A stretch of 64,000 nucleotides of DNA from Elusimicrobiota bacterium (GTDB taxonomy: Bacteria; Elusimicrobiota; Elusimicrobia; UBA1565; UBA9628). The DNA lies in contig JACPOW010000035.1 in NCBI GenBank assembly GCA_016191335.1, positions 26,905 to 90,904 of the forward strand, given 5' to 3'. Positions 18,001 through 30,000 of this stretch are shown one piece after another (within the stretch, counting starts at the first letter, position 1; every line of letters begins with the position of its first letter). Under the pieces are notes generated by a model, which saw only the letters and a program-made list of their open reading frames with translations, searched no databases and was not told the DNA's origin. The translations under genes and the position numbers were made by a program.

Positions 18001-21000
18001 GTCGTCCTGGTTGATGTCCTTGAAGAGGCGGACGAACTTGACGTCGGTGTTGCGGCCGAGGGGCTTGGAGGTGTCCTGCGAGCCGCCGCCGCGCTCGAGG
18101 CGCAGCGCGCGCCAGGGGGCCAGCGCGATGTCGGTCGCCATGCTGAAGCGCAGCAGCGACACGTTGCTCTGGGCCTGGGTGACGCCGCGGATGCCCGCCG
18201 CGATGTCGCTGACGCCCAGGATCACGCGAGAGGTGACCTTGGTGACCTGCAGCAGCGGGTTGGAGGTGAAGCTCGTCTGCGGCAGGAGCACCGTGTTGGG
18301 CACCTGGACCGTGAAATAGCTCGGGGCGAGCATGGCGACGCCGAGCCCGTTGCCCTCGGCCGCGAACTGCGAGATGTCGTAGGTCAGGAAGTAGTCGGCC
18401 GGCGTCGTGCTGACGACGATCGGCGTGCGCAAAGTGATCGTGACCGTGCCGGAGCTGAACGTCTCGTTGCCGAACGAGAGCAGGTAAGGGCGGTCGCCCA
18501 GGGCGGTGACGGTCGAGTCCGCCGGGTCGAAGACGGCGTTGCCGTTGGAATCCGCCCAGACCTTGAGGATGGTGACGTCGCTGTCGAGCGAGCCGGGCGT
18601 GCCGGTCCGCGTGAAGCGGAGCTTCTGGACGAGAGCGGTGTTGCGGTCCGTCTTCATGTTGATGCGCAGCATCGCGACGTTCTTGTCGTTCTGCTTCGCC
18701 GTGTTGCCCGAGATCTGGTCGAAGGTGGCGGTGACCTGGTTGACGGTCGGGCCGATGACGAAGGTCGGGCTGGCGATCGGGGCGGTGCCGACGAAGACGG
18801 TGTTGTGGCCGGCGAGCGTCGGCGTCAGCTTGAAGCGCGCCGGGTCGGACACCGAGACGCCGACGACCTCGTTCGGAGGCGTCAGGGTCGGGTGCGAGAA
18901 CTTCGCCGAGGGCGAGACGTCGAACGCGACGTACAGCGTCGTCGGCGTCGACGTCACGATCATGTACCCCGGCGAGCCTATGTTCGGGTCGTTGATCGGG
19001 ATCGTCGCGCGGCCCGAGGTGTCGGGCGGCGTGCCGAAGCGGGCCTCGCACAGCGGGATGTCGCCGGCGTTGATGCCGGTGACCGGGTCGCGCTTGAAGA
19101 TCCCGTCGATCGACTTGTAGACGCGCACGGCGCTGAGGTCGGGGTCGTCCCCGTTCAGGCCGGTCGGCAGGCTGCGGTTGAAGCGGATCTCCGAGAGCTG
19201 GACCTGGAAGGCCTGCGTCCAGACATCCAGGCGCACGGCGGCGACGTTGGCGTCGCCCTGGTTGATCGTCGGCGAGATCACCGCCCCGGTCGAGTGCGCG
19301 GACGGCAGGGTGTTCAGGGCGCCGCGCTCGACGTTGAGGATCGCGGGCACGGCCGCGTTGAAGGCGGTGTAGCCGATGATCTCGCCGTCGACCAGGGCGT
19401 AGGCCGTCGTGCCCGGCGCGGGCGAGGGCAGGCCCATCGTCGAGGTCAGGATCCACGAGGACTCGATCGTGCCGGCGGGCAGGGCGAGGATCGGGGTCGT
19501 CAGCAGCGGCGCGGGGAAGGTGCCGCTCGAGGTGCTGAAGTACGGCGTCGCCCGGACGTACATCGTCTGGGGCGCGGCGACGATGTCGCGGGCCTTCGAG
19601 TAGAACGGCAGCGGAGAGCTCGGGTCGTAGCGGTTGGGCAGCGCCAGGGCGTTCTGGAACACGTTGTCGTTGACCGGGTCGTTGGTCGGCAGGGAGCTCG
19701 GGAGGATGGTCACGCCCAGCGAGCGGGGCTTCTGGGTGAGGGGGTCCGTGGGCAGCGCCGTCTCCGAGATGTGGTAGGCCACGAAGTAGCGCTGCGGCTG
19801 CGCGGCGAGCGCCGCGGTGATGATCTTGCGGACCGGGCTCAGGACGATCTGCGAGACCAGCGGCAGGCCCTGGTAGTTGCCGAACGTGCCGGAGCCGACG
19901 AGGATATCCCCGCTCGGCGGGTTGAACAGGCCGTCGTTGTTGGCGTCGTACCAGAGCTGGGTCGAATCGACGTCGGTGGCCACCGCGCCGCCCGAGGTCG
20001 CGGTCCCGGTCGCGTAGACCAGCAGCCAGCGCCACGGGGCGTCGGCGACGTCCGCCTGGACGAGGATCGACGCGACCGCGACCGTGCTCTTCTGCTGGGC
20101 GAACGGCCCGATCGCCCCGTCGAAGGTGTCCGACGAGGTCACCTTGACGAAGTCGGCGTATTCGGTCACCTGCGATATGAACGACGCCGAGCGGCCGCCC
20201 AGGCTGGGGAGCGCCACGTTCAGCCCCGAGATGGTCTTCGGGTCCTTGATCTGGATGTAGGAGGTGTTCGGGATCGCGAGGCCGATGTTGGCCTGCGTCG
20301 ACACCGTCGCCAGAGGGTGCAGGTCGTAGGTCACGAAGTAGTCGAGCTTGACCGTCTCGACGACCTGGCCGCCGCCGCCGACGAGGGCCTGGATCGGGAT
20401 GCGCGCCGGGCCCGACAGGATGGTGCCCGTCGAGTAGGCCTGGGCGGTCGTGCCCTCCTGGCCGCGCGCGCAGTTCGTGTAGATGCCGTTCGTCTGGTCG
20501 AGCCCCGTGCAGAGCACGACCTCCTTGAGCCCCTCGTCGGTCTGGCCGTCGTTGAGAACGAGGCGGCTGACCTGGTCGTTGGGGAACGGGTTGTCCGCCG
20601 GGAACATCAGGCCGATCTGGTCGACGTAGATCATGGTGTCGCCGGGGGCGACCGGCGTCGAGATGATGGCGGTCGGGAAGACGTGCAAGGTCGAGTTCTG
20701 CGGGCTGACCTGTGTGTCGGTCGAGGTCTGCAGGAGGCCGTCGCCGTTGCGGTCGAGCCAGACGCGGATGTTGGTGACGTCCGTCGCCTTGTTGGAGGAG
20801 ACCGCGCCGTTGTTGATGCCCGACGGCAGCCAGCGGTCGAGCTTGAGGCCCGTCCACTCGGCGGCGCCGGAGTTCACGCGCAAGGTCAACTTCGCGACGG
20901 GCTGGTTCCTGTCGTTCTGGCTGATGCGCGAGGGGATCGAGTCGGTCTGGGTGCTGCCGACGACGCCCTGGCGGTTCCAGTCGGTCAGCACGACCTGGTC

Positions 21001-24000
21001 CGGGGTGGCGATGACCGGGACGTCGGTCGAGGTGAACTGGGCGAAGCTGGTGTTGATCACGCCGTTGCCCGACAGCGGGACGATCTGGGAGTTCGTGATC
21101 TTGACGCCGTGCCGCTGGCCCTCGGCGGCCGACGCGGCGATGTCGAAGGCCACGAAGTAGGTCTTCGTCGAGGTCAGGATGGTCCCGTTCATGCCCGTCG
21201 GGTCGTTGATGGTCAGTGAGACCTGGCCCGTCTCGCCGGACGGGAAGGTCGCCTCGGCCACCTGCTTGTCGATCGAGAACTCGAAGGTGCCGTTTCCCGG
21301 GGTCGTGATCTGGTTCGGCTGGGTGTCCAGGTACAGCCGGACCTTGCTGATGTGCTGGTCGAGGCCGCCGCCCTGGTGCGACAGGGTGATCTTCGAGATC
21401 ACGCCGGAGAAGGCGTCGGTCCACAGGTCCAGGCGCGCGACGCCGACGTTGGTCATGCCCTGGTTGATGTAGCTGTAAGAGGAGAGCGTCAGGGACGGCG
21501 GCTGCCACCACGCGTTGATGTCGGTCGCCTGGACGTTGATGCGGGCCGGCTGGCGCTCGACCGAGGAGGTCGCCGTGCGGATGGCGAAGTTGTCCGCGGC
21601 GATGCGGACCTGGAGGCCGGTCGCCAAGGTGATGTTCGACGGGTCCTGCAGCTGCAGGCCGAAGCTCGCCGGCAGCTCGTTGGGCGCGTAGCCGGTCGTC
21701 GAGAGGCGGACGGTGAGGAAGAAGTTCCGGTTCGTGTTGTTGATCACCGTGTTGACGGGATCCACGATCTCGAGCGCGGTCTGGCCGAAGGTTGCGCTGC
21801 CGAAGTACCACGTGCCCGAGCCGTCGTAGGCGCCGGTCCCGAGCATGATGTCCCCCGCCGGCGGAGGGTCGAAGCGGCCGTTGGCGTTGGCGTCGAACCA
21901 CAGGCCGAGCTCGGTCACCTTCAGGTTGTCGAAGTTGCCCTCGGCGCGGCTCTGCACCCGCATCGAGCTCAGGCTCGAGGCCAGGGCCGAGGCCTGCGTC
22001 GCGGCGACCTGCATCGACAGGCGCATCATCGGGATGGGGTCCGGCGACTCGCCCGGGACGTTGCCGTCGCCCTGGTTCAGGGTCTTCTTGGTCACGCCCG
22101 CGGCGATCTTGTCCCCCGGGATCGGGCCGTTCGGCGGCGGCGTCGATTCGGGGGCGAGGTCCTTGGGCGTCACCACGATGCCGACGAGCTCGACGTCGCC
22201 GTCCGAGCGCAGGGCGACGTTCGAGGGCAGGCCCGTGCGCGCGCCGTCGGCGGTGATGCCGTAGATCGCCGGGTTGTACTGGTCGCTCGTGCGGACCTTG
22301 AGGACCTCCTGGATGATGTCGGTGACGCTGAGGTTGGCGAACACGCCCTGCTCGGCCGGGGTGAAGATGTGGTACGTCGCGTTCGCGATCGGGTCGCGCA
22401 GGGTCACCGTCGTCGTCGAGCCGGAGCTCATGAAGGAGACGATGCCGGTGTAGTAGTTGCCGTTCTGCGGGTCGCCGGCCGCGACGTTGCCGAACTTGTC
22501 GCGCGCCTTGACGACGATCGTGCCGGGGTTGGTGACCGGCAGCGGCGCCAGCGGCGTGTACGGGTGGTGCAAAGTCATGTAGGCCGCGGGCCCGGGCGTG
22601 ATCGTCTGCACCTGGGTGATCGGGGTGAAGACGTCGTTGCCGCCGAGCAGGGCCTGGGCCTGGATGGTGGTCCCCCCCGCGATCGTGTCCCACGCGTACA
22701 TCGGCGCCTGGGACAAGGCCGCGCCGCCGGGGATCGGCACGTCGAGCGACAGGGCGTTGAGGTTGCGCCAGCCGGTCGGGGCCGTCGCGATGATGACCGC
22801 GGTCGGGTCGACGCCGCCGTAGGTGGTCAGGCCCGGGCTCGTGTAGCGCATCGTGAAGGTGGCCGTCGAGGTCGTCACGTTGCCGAACTTGTCGCGCAGC
22901 TCCGCGGCGATGACGGTGTTCGTCGGCACGCCGAGCACGTACTGGACCGTCGTGCCGGCGACCAGGCGGCGCGGCGGGTTGTACCAGCCGATCTGCGCGG
23001 GCTGGCCGGGGAGCACGGTGTAGCTGGCGCGGGCAACGTTCCAGGTCGGGTAGGTGATGCCGGTGGCCGTGATCTCGGCCGTCGAGCCGGTGGTCAGCAA
23101 GGTGTCGATCAGGTAGAAGGAGGTGGCCGACTGGTTGACGAGGATGTAGGCCACGGCCGAGGTGCTGATGAAGTTGCCGGGCGTCGGGGTCGAGAAGGCG
23201 ATCTGGCCCAGGGAGTCGGACTCCAGGCGCACCTGGACGTAGCCCAGGCCCAGGTCCTGGCCCGGGCGGACCGGCGAGGGGTTGCCGTAGTAGTCGCTCG
23301 CCTCGAGCGTGAAGATCTGCGAGGTGGCGCCGGCCAGCAGGGCCTGGCCCGCGCCGGTCGAGATCGCGAGGCCGTCGATGCCGTCGGGCGAGACGGAGAC
23401 CTCCTGGGCGGAGCTGAACAGCCCGGGGGACGTGAGCGAGATCGTCGGGGAGCCCGGCAGCGCGTAGCCGTTGGACGCGGTCGTGTCGAGGTAGTAGAAG
23501 GTCGCCGAGTAGGAGCCGATCGGGATGTCCACGGTCTGAGTCGAGACCAGGAATGAGGGCGCGGCGACGCGCGAGCCCGCGAACGCGTCGCTCGAGCGGG
23601 AGAAGCCGACGTAGTCGTTGTAGTACGAGGCGCGGCGCGAGCCGGTGGACAGCGTCACGACCACCGGCGCGGTCGTCACCGCCGGGTTGGAGAAGATGTC
23701 CTGCAGCTGCGGCCGGAAGATGCCCGGGTTGTTCGAGAAGTCCACGACGCGCCCGGCGACGAGGTTGCGCACCGGGTTGCCGAAGGCGACCGTCTTGATC
23801 ACGTCCGGGTCCGTCCGCAGCGGGTGGGTCGCCTTCACGGCGACGCCGACCTTGATCTGGATCGACCACAGCCCGGGGCGGCCGCCCTCGGCCGTGTTCG
23901 AAGACGGGCTCGGCCCGGAGTAGGAGCTCATGCGGTCATGGTAGCGGAAGCTGGTCTCCGCGCCGGTGAAGCCGGGGTCGATCGAGAAGCCGGTGATGAA

Positions 24001-27000
24001 CTGCGAGTTGGAGGCGTCGCGGAAGCCGTAGTCGCCGATGTTCCCGAACAGGCCGAGGTTGTAGCCCCGCGCCGTGTGCACCGCCGTCTCGGCGACCGCC
24101 AGGGAGATCGGGGTGGTGCCGAAGCGCGTGACGTTGCCGAAGTCGTCGAGGCGCTGGATCACGTAGATGCCGCCGGCGCCCGAGACCTCGTTGATGCCGA
24201 CGGTCACGGCGGTCGGCGTGGTGACGAAGACGATCTGGCTGGCCGGCCCGCCCACGCTCACGATCGCGCCCGAGATATCCTTCTGCGCGGCGATGAAGCC
24301 GGCCAGGTTGGAGGGCGCGGTCATCGTGCCGATCCAGATGCGCGCCGAGTCGCCCGCGTTCGAGGAGACGAAGTAGCGGATCGCGGTGCTGATGCCGACC
24401 TGGCCGAGCGAGTCGCTGACGACCGTCGTCGAGTAGCCCACGTCCACGCCGCCGACGGAGAGGCGGCCGGAGGCGCCGACGGTCGAGACGACCTCGACGT
24501 AGACGGTCTGGGTCGAGGTGATCGGGTTGTCGAAGGCGTCGGTCAGCTGGCCGGTGATGGCGAGCGAGCCGGGCGCGCTCGGCACCAAGGTCCCGACGTC
24601 CTGCTGCACGTCGGCCGTCGGCGTGACCTTGATCGAGTCGGGGGCGGCCGGCGAGACGGTGATGAGCGGCCGGACCGAGTCCCCGCCCATCTCGCTGGTC
24701 AGCGCCGCGTTCAGCGTCTCATGCGCCTCGACCCAGCGCACGCCCGCCTTCTTGAGCGCGAGGAAGCCGGGGAGGGACTTGGAGCCGAGGTCGGTCGTAG
24801 AGGAGAACAGCACGCTCGACGGCGAGAAGATCGGGTCCTGGTTGCCGCCGAAGACCTCGCCCTTGAAGGTGACGTTGGCGCGGTAGGCGTTCGGGCCCGT
24901 GGACAGGACGTTGTCGTACTGGTCGTGGGCGCTCAGCACGCCGCTGAAGGTCACGCCGGCGACGGCGGTCGTCGGCAGGCCCGACCAGACGAGATGGTTG
25001 ATCGGGCCGGGCTGGACCGCGAAGGCCGCCGAGGGGCGCGAGGAGAAGAACACCGCCGAGGCCGCCGTCGTCGACGCGACGACGGTGTAGCCCGTCGCGG
25101 CGGTCAGCGGCGAGAAGTTGAACTGGCGGTTGCCCAGGATCAGGGCGGCCGCCGGCGGCACGCCCGCGGCCGTGTCGTACGGGAAAGAGAGTCGAACCGT
25201 AGGCATCACGGCCGGCGGGTTGGTGTCCTGGGACGGGCCGGCGGCGATGTCGCTGACCGGGTTGTAGAACTGGTCGACCAGCCAGACGTCGGCGGTCATG
25301 GCCGGCGAGGTCACGACGTACTGGTTCGGCGTGCCGTCCTTGCCGGCCAGGCCCTCGGCGGGCAGGAGCGTGCGGCAGACGACGCCGGGCAGGTAGTCGC
25401 ACTTGCCGGGCTTCTGCGTCTCGCCGGGCAAGGTCACCTGTAGGCCGATCGCGGTCGAGGCGAAGACGCGGAAGGGGATGGACGCCGCCGCGGGCGCCTG
25501 CGCGAGGCAGATGTTCGAGGGGCCGTTGCCGGTGCAGACCCGGTCGGGGACGGTGTCCTGCGGCGCGACGAGGACGGTGGCACCCGCGGTCTTCGTCACG
25601 AAATTCAAGGCGACCGGCAAGGTGCCGCCGATCAAGGCCGAGGTGGACGGGTCGATGTCGTACGGGTCGTTGGTATTAAGGTAGACGAGCGGCCGCGCGC
25701 CGGCCGGAGAGAGGTTCATGTAGCGGTCAACGAGGTTGACCGTGCCGGACAGCGGCGTGCCCGCCGTCGGCGTCGAGATCACGCCCGCGGCGCCGCCGTT
25801 GGGGTAGTTGCCCGAGCCGGGGACCGCGGTCTGTCCGGCCAGGAGCAGCTGCAGGCCGATCGGCGCGGCGGGCAGCACGGTGAAGGTCGAGGACTGGGGG
25901 TCGCTCGACAGGCCCGAGGCGCCGAAGTCCAGCGCGGAGACATAGTGTCCCGTCGCCGCGCGGCGCAGGCTCACCGTCATCGGCGCGGTGAAGCCCGCGC
26001 CGACGTTGATGGCCGCGGTGGACACCGCGGGCGCGTACGGATCGGTCGGGAAGGTCAGCTGCACGTCGGCCGGACGGCCCGGGACGAGGTTGAAGAAGCC
26101 GTCCACCACGCCGACCTGGACGTCGAAGCCCGTGCCCGCCGTCTGCGCGATCGGCGTCCCCCCCTTGCCGGTCGGGGAGCCCTGGCTGAACGTCTCGCCG
26201 GGAAGGACGGCGACGAGGCGCGAGGGCGTGCCGGCCAGGACCGTGATCGCCGTCGAGCTGTCCTTGGACACGGTCGGCAGCGACAGGTCGTCGACCATCT
26301 CGGCGCGCAGGATGGTGGAGCCCGCGCGCTTGAGCGTCACGGTGTACGTCGCCGAGGTGGTGACCACCTGGGTCGTCGGCACGATCACCGCGAACGGGTC
26401 GTCGGCGACGAGGCGGATTTGCTGGGTGACGCCGGGGGTCAGGTTCCAGAAGGCGTCCGCGATGTCCACCGTCGCGCTGAACGCGAAGCCGGCCTGGGCG
26501 GTGTGGACCGGGCCCGAGCGGCCGTTCGTCGTCGAGCCCGGCACGCGCGACTCGGCGGGCGTCAGCACGCGCAGGCGGGTCGGGTTGTTGGCGAGCAGGT
26601 CGAAGCCGGCCGAGACGCCGTTCGTGGGCAGAGAGTCCGTGCCGCCGCCGCCGTCCGTCGCGGTGAGCACGCGTGTGCCGGCCGTGCGCAGGAGTATGCT
26701 TGGCACGCTCGCCGCGCCCGAGTTCATTGCGAAGGAGCCGACGGCCGACGCGAACGGGTCGTCGGCGGTGACGATGATGGTGGGCTTGGTGACCGTGCTC
26801 ACCACGTTGTAGCGCGAGTCCGTCGCGTACACGGTCGCGGGGAAGAACACGCCGGCCGTGGACTGCGTGGGCACGCCCGTCACGCCGAAGGGCGCGACGG
26901 TCTTGCCCGGGACCAAGGTCTGCCCGGTGAGGGCGATGATCATGCGGTTGGGCGTGCCCGGGACGACCGTGATGGTGGACACGGTCTGGCCGGTCAGGGC

Positions 27001-30000
27001 GGGCGCGATCACGTCGTTGTCCACGCCGGAGACGACGAGGTTGCCGGTGGCCGCGCTGGGCAGGAACCCGGCGAAGATGGTCTGGCCGAGGGCCAACGAC
27101 TGCGGCGTGGGGACCACGGCGTACGGGTCGTTGGCGGAGAGGCGGACCGAGCGTCCGTCGTTGGCGCGGTTGTTGTAGAGGTCGACCGCGCGCAGGGTCA
27201 CGTTATAGGAGTTGCCGGCGATGAGGCCGGAGGCGCCGCCCGTCTTGCCGGTCACCGTGCCTTCGGCGTAGGTCTCGCCCGGCATCTGGACGAGCAGCGA
27301 CTCAGGCTGGTTCGCGTCCACGGTGATGCCCGTGACCGTATCGGTGCTGTAATAGGTCCCCGTCAGGTTCGTGTCGATGATCCGCAGCTGGAAGCCGGCG
27401 TTGCGCGTGACCGGGATGAAGGAGAAGGTGGTCGTGCCCGCGTTGAGCGTGCGCTGGAACGGGTTCGGGGACAGGCCGCGCCCCTGAATGTTCGCGTCGT
27501 TCAGGAAGTCGAGCTGGGACAGGGGCATCGTGACGCTGGCGGTCTGCGTCATGAAAGGCGTCGTGGCGCGCACGACGTTGTAGTAGTTGTCGACGAGGTT
27601 GATGGTGATCGTCGTGGTCACGCCAGCCGTCAGGAGGGCCGGAACGGCGGTCAGCCGACCGCCCGTCGTCGGGTTCGCGGTATAGGGCGGCTTGCCGGGA
27701 CCGGCGGACTGGCCCTCGACGAGCATCTGAAGCTTGGCCGGAGGCGCCCACCAGACCTTCAACGGCGACGGCGTGTAGTACACGGAGGTCGCGCCCGGCA
27801 GGGACGCGGACTGGACGGTGAAGCTCTGCGTCCCGGCGACGACCGGGGCGAAGACGAAGGTGGTGGCGCCGGACTGCAAGGTCTGGCTCTGCGAGCCGGT
27901 GAAGGAGTCGGTCCAGACGCGCGCCGTCACCGGGATGGCGATCGTCGCGTCTCCGTTGTAGAAGGGGTCCACCGCGTACACGCGCAGGGAGATGGTCGAG
28001 CCGGCCTGGACCTGGTCCGTCGCCCCGTAGTCCTTGCCGAACGGCGCCACGGAGAATTTGCCCTGCACCCGGATCTCGTTCGGGAAAAGCGCCAGCAGGC
28101 GGTCCGCCGCGCCGCCCACGACGACGACCGGCGTCGCCGGGTTGGCCGCGTTGGGGGTCACGCCCGAGCCCGTGGAGGTGACCACGTGGCCGACGGGGTC
28201 GGCCGTCACGAACACGCGGCTGAAGCTGACCGAGCCGGGCACGACGAGGTACTGGTCGGCGCTCACCGCAGAGTTGTTGACGTCGCCGTCCGTCACGTAG
28301 ACGACGGTCGTGGAGTCGGAGTCCAGGTTGTAGAAGTCGTCCGTGATCTGGGCGCAGTAGGTCACGGTCTGGCCGGCCGTGCGCGTGCGCGGCGCGCCGG
28401 AGCGGCCCTCGGAGCCGGGCGTGACCACGCCGGGCGCCGGCTGCTGGCCGAGCGGGTCGCAGTCCGCGATCATCTGCACGCGCGTGCCGACCTTGCGCAG
28501 GGCGGTCAGGTTCGCGACGCCGAACAGCGCCGAGTTGTCGGTCTGCTCGACGCGCAGCAGGCGCGGGCCGGCCTTGCGCATGCGGATGGTGAAGCTGCGC
28601 GAGCCGTTGTCGCCGCCGGTGCCCGTCGTGAAGGTGTAGTTCGCCGGCAGGCCGTGCAGGTCGTCCTGCGGGTCCGCCGTGTCCGGCGTCTCGGGGCCCG
28701 CCGCGCCGTCGAGCAGGAACTTCACCGTGCCGCTGTAGCTCGACGCGACGCCTCCCGTGCCGTTGGGACCGTCGCGGGCGGTCACAGTGACCGTCACGTC
28801 GTTGCCCACCGTGCTCGGGTTGGAGGAGACGGTCACCGAGAAGCTCTGAGCGACGCCCGAGATGAAGAACCGCGGGCCGCTCTGGATCACGCTCTGCACG
28901 TTGCCGGCGTTGTCCTTCGCCCGGATCCAGGAGACGTAGGGGTCGCCGCGCACCCAACAGGGGTCGGTCGGGACCAACCGCGGGCAGGTCAGTCCGTCGT
29001 ACTGCCAATTGCCGAACGCGTCGGTGAAAGTCGCGGGGACGTAGATCGGGCCGCCGGCGGCGGCCACCGTCACCCAGGTCGAGCCGTTCCAGAAGTAGCC
29101 GGTGCCGTCGTAGCCTCCGAACGCCACGGGGCCGCCGCCGATGAGCGGCGCGGTGTCGCGGAACACGACGACGTCCACCGCGCCCTGGTGCCAGCCGAGC
29201 GAGGGCACCACTCCCGCGCCGCCGCCGGAGATGCCGGAGGTGAAGTTCGGGTCGCTGGAGCCGCCGATGAGGATCTTCGTGTCTTCGTAGGTCGTCAGGT
29301 TCGAGGGGTTGGTGACGTTCGAGTCCGGGGTGTCGAGGTCGAACAGGAACCGCGAGGAGCCGATCGTGGACTGGACGTTGCCGACGTTGTCCGTCGCCGA
29401 CGACTTCACGAGGTAGTGACGCTGGGTCGTGAACGACAGCGAGCCGTTGGTGAAGGTCCATGAAGAAGCGAAAAGATTGGCCGGGAGGATCGGCAGCCAG
29501 ACCTCGGGGACCGAGGTGAAGGTGGTGCCGTTGAAGTAGCGCGTCGTCGCCTCGTCGAGGATCGAGAGCGCGACCGACGCGACGGTGCCGACGTCGTCGG
29601 ACGAGGTGCCCGACAAGGTGACGAGCGAGCGGTAGGCCGCGTTGTTGACCGGCGCGACCGGCGCCGAGACGGGCGGCACGTTGTCGAAGCGGAAGGTCCG
29701 GGTCGAGTAGACGACCTGGCTGTTCCCGGCCGCGTCGAGCGCCGCGGTGATGATGTTGAAGAGCTTGCCGTTGCCGCCGTCGTGCGTGCCCTCCTTCCAG
29801 GCGTAGTTCAGCGAGCCCGGGTTGTTGAAGTCCGGGTTCTGAGTGGAGTTGTACGCCCACGGGTTGATCGTGGCCGCGGGGCCGGCTGAGCCGCCGATGG
29901 ACGCGAAGCCGGGGTCCCCGGGCGCCCAGTGCGGGACCGCCGGGCTCCAGTAGTAGGTCGTGGGTCCCGTGACGTACCACATCTTGATGCCCACGTCGGT

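Noticed and set aside
15025-21219. Plus-strand ORF of 2064 aa and minus-strand ORF of 2941 aa (15044-23869)
   Set aside because: Both are shadows in other frames of the giant gene; composition is biased and no signal or motif is seen.
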